The notes under the pieces are model-generated. The model had not been told where the DNA came from and did not search any database. It saw only the letters and a program-made list of their open reading frames with translations. The translations under genes were made by a program, and so were the position numbers. This document shows, one piece after another, positions 30,267 through 38,797 of a DNA stretch of 57,411 bases (position 1 is its first letter; each line of letters opens with the position of its first letter). The stretch is from Hydrogenophaga sp. (GTDB taxonomy: Bacteria; Pseudomonadota; Gammaproteobacteria; Burkholderiales; Burkholderiaceae_C). The DNA is taken from contig JAABQG010000019.1 in assembly GCA_011391595.1 (NCBI GenBank), positions 1 through 57,411 of the forward strand, read 5' to 3'.

Positions 30267-31487
30267 TCAGCCGGCCTTGTGCAGTACCTTGGCCACCGGG
30301 TTGTGGCGCAGCCTGAAAGCATCAGGCATGCCAGAGCCGAGCAGGGGGCGCAGGTACATGCGGAAAGCGTCGGTGACATCGGTGCCGCTGGGCGCGATGA
30401 ACTCGTCTTCCATCACCCGCGTCTTGCCAGCCACGGCCTCCAGCGGCAGCAGTTCGTAGTCCACCGAATAAAAGCCGGTGCGCTTGATGGCGACCGACCC
30501 GTCACGCCCGCCCCACAGCGCAAACTGCACGGCCTTCTCGCCGACCTCGCGCGCCTCGCGCTGGTCCACGTCCGACACACAGCCAATGAATGAGCGCTGC
30601 AGGTAGCCGAAGGTGTCGCCGCGCACGCGCTTGATGTTGAGCTTGGCCTTTATCTCCTCGCACAGCAGGTCGGCCAGCGCGCCGTTGCCCGAGAGTTGCA
30701 CGTTGCCGTGGGCGTCGTGCTCGAGGTCTTTGGCCAACAGGGCGGCCATCGGCGTGCCGCTGGCATCGTGGATGCCTTCGGAGACGGCGATCACGCAGCG
30801 GCCGTAGCGCTCATACATACTTTTCACGTCGGCCAGGAATTTTTCCAGCACGAAGGTGCGTTCGGGCAGGTAGATCAGGTGGGGCCCGTCGTCAGGGAAC
30901 TTCTTGCCCAGCGCGGAGGCTGCCGTCAGGAAGCCAGCATGGCGCCCCATCACCACCCCCACGTAGACACCGGGCAGGGCCGCGTTGTCCAGGTTGGCGC
31001 CGGCAAAGGCCTGCGCCACGAAGCGCGCGGCCGACGGGAAGCCCGGCGTGTGGTCGTTGCCGACCAGGTCGTTGTCGATGGTCTTGGGGATGTGGATGCT
31101 GCGCAGCGGGTAACCGGCCTTCTGCGCCTCCAGGCTCACGATGCGTACTGTGTCCGACGAGTCGTTGCCGCCGATGTAGAAGAAGTGCTCGATCTCGTGC
31201 GCCTGCAACACCTTGAAGATCTCCTGGCAATAGGCCAGGTCGGGCTTGTCGCGGGTGGAGCCCAGCGCCGATGAGGGTGTGCCGGCCACCAGTTCCAGGT
31301 TGTGGTGGGTTTCCTGCGTCAGGTCGACAAAATCTTCATTGACGATGCCGCGCACGCCGTGGCGCGCGCCGTAGATGCGCTCGATGTTGCCAAAGCGGCG
31401 CGCTTCCAGCGCCACGCCCACCAGCGACTGATTGATGACGGCGGTAGGGCCGCCACCTTGGGCGACTAGAATTTTTCCGGAGGCCAC
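30267..31487 (-). CDS. Pyrophosphate-type 6-phosphofructokinase
   Basis: A PFK-family enzyme of 406 residues starting with GTG at 31487, preceded by AAGGAAA. The N-terminal site is VAQGGGPTAVINQSL. The donor site reads FYIGGNDSSDT, where Asn-Asp replaces the ATP-type Asp-Gly, as in pyrophosphate-dependent enzymes. HIPKTIDNDLVGNDHTPGF is the catalytic loop. It should interconvert fructose 6-phosphate and the 1,6-bisphosphate using PPi. It is the first gene of a pair with the ATP-type PFK and is divergent from a LysR gene. Confidence 0.9.
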   Translation of the reverse strand: MASGKILVAQGGGPTAVINQSLVGVALEARRFGNIERIYGARHGVRGIVNEDFVDLTQETHHNLELVAGTPSSALGSTRDKPDLAYCQEIFKVLQAHEIEHFFYIGGNDSSDTVRIVSLEAQKAGYPLRSIHIPKTIDNDLVGNDHTPGFPSAARFVAQAFAGANLDNAALPGVYVGVVMGRHAGFLTAASALGKKFPDDGPHLIYLPERTFVLEKFLADVKSMYERYGRCVIAVSEGIHDASGTPMAALLAKDLEHDAHGNVQLSGNGALADLLCEEIKAKLNIKRVRGDTFGYLQRSFIGCVSDVDQREAREVGEKAVQFALWGGRDGSVAIKRTGFYSVDYELLPLEAVAGKTRVMEDEFIAPSGTDVTDAFRMYLRPLLGSGMPDAFRLRHNPVAKVLHKAG

Positions 31488-31664
31488 GATGGGTTTCCTT
31501 CAATCTATGGGTTGGAAGGGTTCGATGGAGACATTGTGCCTTCGCTTTTAAGCGGCGCTGCGTCGTCCAGGTCGTCGAGGGTCTGCTGCGGTTGGGTTTT
31601 TCGTCGGTGGAATAAGCACAATGAATGCCTTGAGTTTTGACTTTTATACGCATAATCTGTGCCC

Positions 31665-32603
31665 ATGGACAAACTCAAGGCCTTCGAATCCTTTGTCTCC
31701 GTCGCCACCAAGGGCAGCCTGACTGCGGCGGCCAAGGCCGAAGGCGTGGCGCCGGCCATCATGGGGCGGCGGCTCGACGCGCTTGAGGAGCACCTGGGCG
31801 TGAAGTTGCTGGTGCGCACCACGCGGCGCATCACGCTCACGCACGAGGGTAGCGCCTTTCTGGAGGACTGCCAGCGCCTGCTGGCCGAGGTGGCCAACGC
31901 CGAGGCCAGCGTGTCCGAGGGCGGGGTCAAGGCCAGTGGCCACCTGCGCATCACGGCGCCGGCCGGCTTTGGCCGACGGCATGTGGCACCGCTGGTGCCG
32001 CGCTTTCGGGAACTGCACCCGGAGGTGACGATTTCGCTGAATCTGAGCGACCGCGTGGTGGACCTTGCCGGCGAGGGCTTCGACTGCGCCGTGCGGGTGG
32101 GCGACATGCCGGATTCGTCGCTGGTCAGCATGCGGCTCGCCGACAACCGGCGCCTGTGCGTGGCCACGCCGCGCTACCTGCAGCAGCATGGCACGCCGCA
32201 GCATCCCGCCGAGCTGGCGCGGTTCGACTGCCTGACGCTGTCCAGCGACGCCTCGCAGACGCGCGGCTGGGCATTTAGTGTGTCCAAGGGTGAGGGGCGC
32301 GAGGTGGTGCACTTCAAGCCGGGCGGTCCGCTGGACTGCTCCGACGGGCAGGTGCTGCATGACTGGTGCCTGGCCGGCTACGGCATTGCCTGGCGCAGCA
32401 CCTGGGAGGTGGAGGCCGAAATAGCGGCGGGTCAGCTGGCGCCCGTGCTGGAAGAATTCAGTGCTCCGCCCAATGGCATCTACGTGGTGTTTCCTCAGCG
32501 CAAGCACCTGCCGCTGCGGCTGCGGCTGTGGATCGATTACCTGAAGAGCCAATACGGGCAGTCTGCTTTCTGGCAGGGCGCGGCGGCGGGCACGGCCCCG
32601 TAA
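31665..32603 (+). CDS. LysR-family transcriptional regulator
   Basis: A 312-residue regulator with an N-terminal winged helix-turn-helix (residues 3-62, FESFVSVATKGSLTAAAKAE) and a substrate-binding domain to the end. I chose the ATG at 31665; a GTG two codons upstream is less likely. It is divergent from the pyrophosphate-type PFK gene across 177 bp, the classical LysR layout, so it may control the PFK pair. Its relatives in the large LysR group have varied targets, so this is inference only. Confidence 0.88.
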   Translation: MDKLKAFESFVSVATKGSLTAAAKAEGVAPAIMGRRLDALEEHLGVKLLVRTTRRITLTHEGSAFLEDCQRLLAEVANAEASVSEGGVKASGHLRITAPAGFGRRHVAPLVPRFRELHPEVTISLNLSDRVVDLAGEGFDCAVRVGDMPDSSLVSMRLADNRRLCVATPRYLQQHGTPQHPAELARFDCLTLSSDASQTRGWAFSVSKGEGREVVHFKPGGPLDCSDGQVLHDWCLAGYGIAWRSTWEVEAEIAAGQLAPVLEEFSAPPNGIYVVFPQRKHLPLRLRLWIDYLKSQYGQSAFWQGAAAGTAP

Positions 32604-32612
32604 AATCGCCCG

Positions 32613-34286
32613 ATGCTCTCTGTCAAACAAGAATTGCTCGCGGCGCTGGCCGACGGGCTGGAACGACTCTCCCCGGGTGCCGGCGACAAGGCCGCTTTTG
32701 AGTCGCCCAAGGTGGCGGTCCACGGCGACTTCGCCTGCTCCGCAGCCATGCAGCTGGCCAAGCCGCTCAAGCTCAACCCGCGCCAGGTGGGCGAAGCCCT
32801 GCGCGCCGAACTGCGGGCGGCGCCGGCCTTCCAGCGCTGGGTGTCGGACATCGACATCGCCGGGCCGGGCTTCATCAACATCCGGCTCAAGCCGGAGGCC
32901 AAGCAGCAGATCGTGCTGTCGGTATTGAAGTCCGGCGCGCAGTTCGGCAGCCAGGCTGCGCGCGATGAACGGGTGCTGGTCGAGTTCGTCTCGGCCAACC
33001 CGACCGGTCCGCTGCATGTGGGTCACGGCCGCCAGGCCGCGCTGGGCGATGCGATCTGCAACCTGTATGCCACGCAGGGCTGGCAGGTGTACCGCGAGTT
33101 CTATTACAACGACGCGGGCGTGCAGATCGCCACGCTGGCCAACAGCACCCAGTTGCGCGCCAAAGGCTTCAAGCCCGGCGACGCCGAATGGCCCGAGGCC
33201 GCCTACAACGGCGAGTACATCCAGGACATCGCCCGCGACTTCCTGGCGGGCAAGACCGTCACGTCGGACGACCGCGCCTTCACCGCCAGCGGCGATGTGG
33301 CGGATCTGGACAGCATCCGCCAGTTCGCCGTGGCCTACCTGCGCCACGAGCAGGATCTGGATCTGAAGGCCTTCCAGGTCCACTTCGACAACTACTATCT
33401 CGAATCCAGCCTGTACACCAGCGGCAAGGTCGCTGCGGCAGTGCGCAAGCTGCATGACGCCGGCAAGACCTACGAACTCGACGGCGCGCTGTGGCTCAAG
33501 TCCACCGACTACGGCGACGACAAGGACCGCGTCATGAAGAAGGGGGACGGCACGTTCACCTACTTTGTGCCTGACGTGGCCTACCACATCACCAAGTGGG
33601 AGCGCGGCTTCAGCAAGGTCGTCAACATCCAGGGCACCGACCACCACGGCACCATCGCGCGGGTGCGCGCCGGCCTGCAGGCGGCGGGTCTGGGTATTCC
33701 CGAGGGCTACCCCGACTACGTCCTGCACACCATGGTGCGGGTGGTCAGGGGCGGCGAGGAGGTCAAGATCAGCAAGCGCGCCGGCAGTTACGTCACGCTG
33801 CGCGACCTGATCGAATGGACCAGCACCGACGCCGTGCGCTTCTTCCTGCTGAGCCGCAAGCCCGACACCGAGTACACCTTCGACGTCGATCTGGCCGTGG
33901 CGAAAAACAACGACAACCCGGTGTATTACGTGCAGTACGCCCATGCGCGCATCTGCTCGGTGCTGGCGGCCTGGGGTGGTGATGCGGCCACGCTGGCGCA
34001 GACCGACCTGTCGCCGCTGGACAGTGCGGCCGCGCAGTCTTTGATGCTCCAACTGGCCAAATACCCCGACATGCTGACCGCCGCAGCCCAGGACAACGCG
34101 CCGCACGACGTGACCTTCTACCTGCGCGATCTCGCCGCGAACTACCACAGCTACTACGATGCCGAGCGCATCCTGGTGGAGGACGAGACCGTCAGGCGTG
34201 CCCGCCTGGCGCTGATCGCTGCCACGGCGCAGGTGTTGCACAATGGCCTGGAGGTGCTGGGTGTATCGGCCCCCATCAGAATGTGA
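32613..34286 (+). CDS. argS: Arginyl-tRNA synthetase
   Basis: A class I synthetase of 557 residues that charges tRNA-Arg. The N-terminal additional domain comes first (residues 1-110). The HIGH motif follows in [20 protein letters not shown]. The KMSK region appears as [20 protein letters not shown], the usual ArgS variant lacking a full KMSKS. The C-terminal anticodon-binding domain ends at the stop codon. The stop codon lies 8 bp before the start of the SPOR-domain gene, so the two are probably co-transcribed. Confidence 0.97.
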   Translation: MLSVKQELLAALADGLERLSPGAGDKAAFESPKVAVHGDFACSAAMQLAKPLKLNPRQVGEALRAELRAAPAFQRWVSDIDIAGPGFINIRLKPEAKQQIVLSVLKSGAQFGSQAARDERVLVEFVSANPTGPLHVGHGRQAALGDAICNLYATQGWQVYREFYYNDAGVQIATLANSTQLRAKGFKPGDAEWPEAAYNGEYIQDIARDFLAGKTVTSDDRAFTASGDVADLDSIRQFAVAYLRHEQDLDLKAFQVHFDNYYLESSLYTSGKVAAAVRKLHDAGKTYELDGALWLKSTDYGDDKDRVMKKGDGTFTYFVPDVAYHITKWERGFSKVVNIQGTDHHGTIARVRAGLQAAGLGIPEGYPDYVLHTMVRVVRGGEEVKISKRAGSYVTLRDLIEWTSTDAVRFFLLSRKPDTEYTFDVDLAVAKNNDNPVYYVQYAHARICSVLAAWGGDAATLAQTDLSPLDSAAAQSLMLQLAKYPDMLTAAAQDNAPHDVTFYLRDLAANYHSYYDAERILVEDETVRRARLALIAATAQVLHNGLEVLGVSAPIRM

Positions 34287-34294
34287 GAGGCAAC

Positions 34295-34939
34295 ATGAGA
34301 CAACAACGCGGCGGTACGTTTCTGGGCATCGTCATCGGGGTCGTGGTGGGGCTGGGTGCGGCGCTGGCCGTGGCCATCTATGTCACCAAGGTCCCGGTGC
34401 CGTTCCTCAACAAGAGCCCACCTCGCAAGGCCGATCAGGACGCGGCGGAAGCCCTGAAGAACAAGGACTGGGATCCCAATGCGCCGCTTTATGGGAAAAA
34501 TCCCGCGCGCACGACCGCACCCACTGCCAGCGGGGTGGTTCAGCCTCCGGTCCCGGCAGTGGCCCCGCCAGCCGCCGAAGCGCAGCGGCCGGCGCGAAGC
34601 GCGGACAATGCCCCGGCGAACAAGGCGGATGCCAAGGCCGCGCCGGGGACCGATGCGCTGGGCGATCTGGCCCGATCGAAATCGGCCGCGGCCACCGTGG
34701 ACCCGTTCAGCTATTTTGTCCAGGCGGGGGCCTTCCGTACCCCGGAAGATGCCGAGGCCCAGCGCGCCAAGCTGAGCCTGATTGGCGTGGAAGCCAAGGT
34801 GACAGAACGTGAGCAGTCCGGCCGCACCGTCTTTCGCGTGCGCGCCGGCCCGTTCGACAGCAAGGACGCTGCCGACCGCGTGAAGGAACGCATTGACGGT
34901 GGCGGGATGGAATCGGCCCTCGTGCGCGTCCAGCGCTGA
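34295..34939 (+). CDS. SPOR-domain membrane protein
   Basis: A 214-residue protein with one N-terminal membrane segment ([20 protein letters not shown], about residues 9-28), a Pro/Ala-rich periplasmic linker and a C-terminal SPOR domain (YFVQAGAFRTPEDAEAQRAK to the end). SPOR domains bind denuded peptidoglycan at the division site, so this is an FtsN-like protein. I chose the ATG at 34295 (AGAGG upstream) rather than the GTG at 34283. It sits between argS and dsbA. Confidence 0.88.
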   Translation: MRQQRGGTFLGIVIGVVVGLGAALAVAIYVTKVPVPFLNKSPPRKADQDAAEALKNKDWDPNAPLYGKNPARTTAPTASGVVQPPVPAVAPPAAEAQRPARSADNAPANKADAKAAPGTDALGDLARSKSAAATVDPFSYFVQAGAFRTPEDAEAQRAKLSLIGVEAKVTEREQSGRTVFRVRAGPFDSKDAADRVKERIDGGGMESALVRVQR

Positions 34940-35006
34940 AATACGTCCTCGGCAACGGGTGCTTCCGCGCGCCGGGGTACCGTGAAACCAACAGGAGATG
35001 GATGGA

Positions 35007-35660
35007 ATGAAACGTCGTGATTTTTCCCTGGCCGCCGCTGCGGCGGTGGTGGCGCCGGGCCTGATGGGTGTGCGCGTGGCCTTGGCACAGGCGCCCAAGC
35101 CCAGGGAGGGCAAGGACTATCTGGTGCTCGAAAAGCGTGCGCCGGCCGACGCGCCCGCAGGCAAGATCGAAGTCATCGAGTTCTTCTGGTACAGCTGTCC
35201 CCATTGCTACGCTTTCGAGCCAGCGCTGGAAGCATGGATCAAGGCCGCACCCAAGGACATCACCGTCAAACGGGTTCCCGTGGGATTTCGCGAGGACTTC
35301 GGGCCCCAGCAGCGCATGTACTACACGCTGGAAGCATTGGGCAAGGCGGACGAGCTTCACGGCAAGTTTTTCAAGGCGATCCATTCCGAGCGCCTGCCAC
35401 TCAGTACCGATGACGCCATCATTGCCTGGGCTGAGAAACAGGGGCTGGACAAGGCAAAGTTCACCGAGGTGTACCGCTCCTTCAGCGTCGCCAGCAAGGT
35501 GCGCCGGGCCATCCAGCTGCAGGATGCGTACAAGGTCGAGGGGGTGCCGGCGCTGGGGATTGCCGGGCGCTACTACACCGACGGCTCGCTCGCGGGCAGC
35601 ATGGAGCGCGCCCTGTCGGTCACCGATTTTCTGATTGCTGAGGTTCGCAAGAGCAAGTAG
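35007..35660 (+). CDS. dsbA: Thiol:disulfide interchange protein DsbA
   Basis: A periplasmic oxidase of 217 residues that introduces disulfide bonds into exported proteins. The active site CPHC is at residues 64-67 (WYSCPHCYAF), followed by the cis-proline loop EGVPALGIAGRYYTDG. The N-terminus MKRRDFSLAAAAAVVAPGLM looks like a twin-arginine signal, though Sec export is also possible. I chose the ATG at 35007, which is 9 nt after AGGAG. A strong terminator follows. Confidence 0.93.
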   Translation: MKRRDFSLAAAAAVVAPGLMGVRVALAQAPKPREGKDYLVLEKRAPADAPAGKIEVIEFFWYSCPHCYAFEPALEAWIKAAPKDITVKRVPVGFREDFGPQQRMYYTLEALGKADELHGKFFKAIHSERLPLSTDDAIIAWAEKQGLDKAKFTEVYRSFSVASKVRRAIQLQDAYKVEGVPALGIAGRYYTDGSLAGSMERALSVTDFLIAEVRKSK

Positions 35661-35681
35661 CTTCGCAAGCGGCGGCACAGG

Positions 35682-35703
35682 GCCCGCTTTGGCGGGCTTT
35701 TTT
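35682..35703 (+). terminator. Intrinsic terminator of dsbA
   Basis: GCCCGC (35682-35687), a TTTG loop and GCGGGC (35692-35697) form a perfect stem followed by TTTTTT. It lies 21 nt after the dsbA stop codon and separates the argS-SPOR-dsbA group from the lptA-lptB-rpoN group. Confidence 0.88.
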
Positions 35704-35765
35704 GTGGGTCTTGGTCAGGAATGAGCACGCCGGCATCTACAATGGCCAGCAAGATTCGTGCCTCT

Positions 35766-36371
35766 ATGAAAATCATCACAACATCCCTTCTGCTCGTCGC
35801 ATTGGCCCTGTCATGCACTTCGGCGCAGGCTGAAAAAGCGGACCGCGACAAACCCATGACGGTGGATGCCGACGCCCTGCGCCATGACGACCAGAAGATG
35901 ATCACCCTCTTCACCGGGCAGGTCACGGTCACCAAGGGTAGCATCCTCATGCGCGGTGCACGGCTTGAAGTCCGGCAGGATGCGCAGGGCAACCAGTTCG
36001 GCATCCTCACGCCCGAACCTGGCAAGCTGGCGTTTTTCCGGCAAAAGCGCGACGGTGTCGATGAGTTCATGGAGGGCGAAGGGGAGCGCATCGAGTACGA
36101 CAGCGCCGCCGACACCGTGCGCATCCTGCGCCGGGGCGAGTTGCGCCGTCTTGTGGGGACCCAGCTGGCCGACGAGATCAGCGGGAACCTGATCGTCTAC
36201 AACAACACGACCGAGGTTTTCACGGTGGACGGCGTGCCCGGTGAGCCTGGCCGTGGCGGCCGTGTGCGGGCCGTGCTGGCGCCGCGCGCCCCGGCGTCGG
36301 CTGCGTCCAGTGCCCCGCAGATCGCGCCCAGCCTTCGGGCCAGTGGCACGTTGGGCGGGGAGAAAAAGTGA
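35766..36371 (+). CDS. lptA: Lipopolysaccharide transport periplasmic protein LptA
   Basis: A periplasmic protein of 201 residues that bridges the inner and outer membranes for LPS transport. A signal peptide ([20 protein letters not shown]) is cleaved near AQA/EK. The OstA/LptA core has [20 protein letters not shown] and [17 protein letters not shown]. The last 35 residues are Pro/Ala-rich. I chose the ATG at 35766. The stop codon overlaps the lptB start (GTGA). lptC, often just upstream, is absent from this window. Confidence 0.92.
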   Translation: MKIITTSLLLVALALSCTSAQAEKADRDKPMTVDADALRHDDQKMITLFTGQVTVTKGSILMRGARLEVRQDAQGNQFGILTPEPGKLAFFRQKRDGVDEFMEGEGERIEYDSAADTVRILRRGELRRLVGTQLADEISGNLIVYNNTTEVFTVDGVPGEPGRGGRVRAVLAPRAPASAASSAPQIAPSLRASGTLGGEKK

Positions 36372-37159
36372 ACGAAGTCATCACCGCGGCGCCCGCCCCG
36401 GACAGCGCCATCGCCGGAGCCAGCCGGCTTGATGTCCGCAATCTGCAGAAGGCTTACGGACGCAGAAAAGTCGTCAAGGATGTGTCACTGACGGTGCTCA
36501 ATGGCGAGGTGGTCGGGCTGCTTGGCCCCAACGGCGCCGGCAAGACCACTTCCTTTTACATGATCGTGGGCCTTGTACGGGCCGATGCCGGCGCGATCAG
36601 CATTGACGGCCAGCCGGTCGAAAACATGCCGATCCACCGCCGGGCGCGCCTGGGTCTGTCCTATCTTCCCCAGGAGGCGTCGATTTTCCGCAAACTCACG
36701 GTGGCCGAGAACGTGCGTGCCGTGCTGGAGCTCCAGCATGACGGCGAGGGCAAGCCGCTTTCGAAGGCCGAGATCGAACTGCGCCTCGATGGACTGCTGC
36801 AGGACCTTCGCGTGGAACATCTTTACGACTCCCCAGCCATGGCACTGTCCGGCGGAGAGCGCCGGCGCGTGGAGATTGCGCGCGCGCTGGCGACCCAGCC
36901 GCGCTTCATCCTGCTGGACGAACCCTTTGCCGGTATCGACCCGATCGCGGTGATCGAGATCCAGCGCATCATCGCCTTCCTGAAGTCGCGGGGCATCGGC
37001 GTGCTGATCACCGATCACAACGTGCGCGAGACGCTGGGCATCTGCGATCACGCCTTCATCATCAGCGATGGACAGGTGCTGGCCAAAGGCACGCCTTCGG
37101 AGATTGTGGACAACGCCGAGGTGCGCCGCGTGTACCTGGGCGAACACTTCAGAATGTGA
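36368..37159 (+). CDS. lptB: LPS export ABC transporter ATP-binding protein LptB
   Basis: The ATPase that drives extraction of LPS from the inner membrane with LptF, LptG and LptC, 263 residues. Walker A is [15 protein letters not shown], the signature is [15 protein letters not shown], and Walker B is [14 protein letters not shown]. The switch His lies in [11 protein letters not shown]. It starts with GTG at 36368, overlapping the lptA stop, and its stop shares one base with the rpoN ATG. The three genes are therefore translationally coupled. Confidence 0.96.
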   Translation: MNEVITAAPAPDSAIAGASRLDVRNLQKAYGRRKVVKDVSLTVLNGEVVGLLGPNGAGKTTSFYMIVGLVRADAGAISIDGQPVENMPIHRRARLGLSYLPQEASIFRKLTVAENVRAVLELQHDGEGKPLSKAEIELRLDGLLQDLRVEHLYDSPAMALSGGERRRVEIARALATQPRFILLDEPFAGIDPIAVIEIQRIIAFLKSRGIGVLITDHNVRETLGICDHAFIISDGQVLAKGTPSEIVDNAEVRRVYLGEHFRM

Positions 37160-38715
37160 TGAAGCAGGGCCTCTCGCTTCGCGTTTCGCAGCATCTGGCG
37201 CTCACGCCACAGCTGCAGCAGTCGATCCGACTCTTGCAGCTGTCCACACTGGAGCTCAGCCAGGAGGTCGAGCAGATGCTCGACGACAACCCGTTCCTGG
37301 AACTGAGCGCCGAAGAGGCGCCGCGTGAGGAATTCGGACTGCCGCAGGTCGACACACCAGTGCGCCGGGACGACCTTGAGGCCGAAAACGCTTCCAGTTC
37401 CATAGCAAGCAATGACCAGACGACGCAGGGGATTGACTCAAATGAGTCGGAAGTTGCGGTTCCGGACAGCTGGGAAGGCGACGGCACCACCGAGGTCTTG
37501 CCGGACGACAGCGAATGGGGTGGCGACGCGCCGGCGCGCAAGAACAACCTGGGCGACGACGACGAGCGTGCCGACGCCGCCGAACTGGCGCGCAGCCAGG
37601 AGTCGCTTACCACCTTCCTGCATCGTCAGGCGCTGGCGCTGCGCTTGAGCGAAGTCGACCGCGCGGCGCTGCGCTTCCTGATCGAGTCGCTCAACGACGA
37701 CGGCTACCTGGAAGACTCCCTGGCCGCGCTGGCTGCCGGCCTGGCCGGCGACGACCTGGAGCAGGCCGAGGAGCTGGAGCACCGCTTCAGCATGGCGCTG
37801 GGCCTGCTGCAATCGCTGGAGCCCACCGGTGTCGGCGCGCGCCACTTGGGAGAATGCCTGAGCCTGCAACTCAAGGCGCGCCTGGCGGAATCGCCCGGCG
37901 ATGCCATCGCGGCCACCGCGCTTCGCATCTGCAAGCAACCGATGGACCTGCTGGCGCGGCGCGACATCAAGCGCCTGACGCAGCTCTGCGGCGACACCGA
38001 GGCCGACGTGCGCGCCGCCATCGGGCTGATCGGGCGGCTGGAGCCCAAGCCGGGTCGGCGCTTTGTCGATGTCGAGCGCAACATCATCATCCCCGATGTC
38101 ATCGTCACCCGGGTTGCGGGCGGTGCGCAGCCCCGGTTCAAGGTGCGGCTCAATGCCGACGTGATGCCGCGTCTGCGCGTGCACGACATCTACGCCAGCG
38201 CGCTGCGCCAGCACAAGGGCGAGGGCAGCCAGGCGTTGCAGCAGCGCCTGCAGGAGGCGCGCTGGTTCATCAAGAATATCCAGCAGCGCTTCGACACCAT
38301 CCTGCGCGTGTCCAATGCCATCGTCGAGCGGCAAAAGAGCTTCTTCGTGCATGGCGAGCTGGCGATGCGCCCGCTGGTGCTGCGCGAGATCGCCGACGAA
38401 CTCGGCCTGCACGAATCCACCATCAGCCGCGTGACCACGGCCAAGTACATGGCCACGCCTTTCGGCACCTTCGAGCTGAAGTACTTCTTTGGCTCCGGCC
38501 TGGGCACCGAGACCGGCGGCAACGCGTCGAGCACGGCGGTGCGCGCGCTGATCAGGCAGTTTGTCGCGGCGGAGAGCCCGAAGAAGCCGCTCAGCGACAA
38601 CCAGATCTCCGACATGCTCAAGGAGCAGGGCATCGAGTGCGCCCGGCGCACCGTGGCCAAATACCGCGACGCGCTGAAGATCGCGCCGGCCAATCTGAGA
38701 AAAGCACTGACATGA
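37159..38715 (+). CDS. rpoN: RNA polymerase sigma-54 factor
   Basis: An alternative sigma factor of 518 residues needed for enhancer-dependent promoters. The N-terminal activator region is LRVSQHLALTPQLQQSIRLL. Acidic region II covers about residues 50-140, then come the core-binding domain, the helix-turn-helix near HESTISRVTTAKYM and the RpoN box ARRTVAKYR. Residues about 80-97 (SIASNDQTTQGIDSNES) in region II are encoded by a copy of repeat A. The ATG at 37159 overlaps the lptB stop; a GTG one codon upstream is also possible. Confidence 0.96.
   Translation: MKQGLSLRVSQHLALTPQLQQSIRLLQLSTLELSQEVEQMLDDNPFLELSAEEAPREEFGLPQVDTPVRRDDLEAENASSSIASNDQTTQGIDSNESEVAVPDSWEGDGTTEVLPDDSEWGGDAPARKNNLGDDDERADAAELARSQESLTTFLHRQALALRLSEVDRAALRFLIESLNDDGYLEDSLAALAAGLAGDDLEQAEELEHRFSMALGLLQSLEPTGVGARHLGECLSLQLKARLAESPGDAIAATALRICKQPMDLLARRDIKRLTQLCGDTEADVRAAIGLIGRLEPKPGRRFVDVERNIIIPDVIVTRVAGGAQPRFKVRLNADVMPRLRVHDIYASALRQHKGEGSQALQQRLQEARWFIKNIQQRFDTILRVSNAIVERQKSFFVHGELAMRPLVLREIADELGLHESTISRVTTAKYMATPFGTFELKYFFGSGLGTETGGNASSTAVRALIRQFVAAESPKKPLSDNQISDMLKEQGIECARRTVAKYRDALKIAPANLRKALT
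37390..37451 (+). repeat. Repeat A copy 5, inside rpoN
   Basis: The core is ATAGC (37402-37406), 17 nt, CGCAGG (37424-37429), followed by GGATTGACTCAAATG. The tail ATTGACT is shared with copy 6 at the same distance. It is in frame and in the sense direction of rpoN, in the variable acidic linker. Confidence 0.65.
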
Positions 38716-38742
38716 CCCCAACGCTTGCCACGTCGTGTGCTG

Positions 38743-38785
38743 CACTGCCCCCCAAGGTGACCCTCGCGGCTTGGGGCGACCCGGC
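38743..38785 (+). repeat. Repeat B copy 2, between rpoN and the methyltransferase gene
   Basis: A 43-bp GC-rich element beginning CACTGCCCCCCAAGG and ending TTGGGGCGACCCGGC. It matches the reverse complement of 40102-40144 at about 37 of 43 positions. It fills most of the 82-bp gap after rpoN, and the GGAG just after it (38786-38789) serves as the ribosome-binding site of the next gene. It is self-complementary in part (CCCCCAAGG with CTTGGGG). Confidence 0.7.
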
Positions 38786-38797
38786 GGAGCTCGAACC

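Noticed and set aside
31600-31650. A further repeat A copy between the pyrophosphate-type PFK gene and its LysR gene
   Set aside because: The minus strand contains a stretch like the middle of the repeat (TGTGCTTATTCCACCGACG), but there is no RTAGC at the fixed distance and no right box.
31644-34241. An 865-codon open frame antisense to the LysR gene and argS
   Set aside because: It is a shadow of GC-rich codons on the other strand. The argS and LysR motifs are unambiguous and the antisense translation has no recognisable domain. The same applies to long frames opposite pntAB (25043-27151) and thiL/Gcr (52523-54724).
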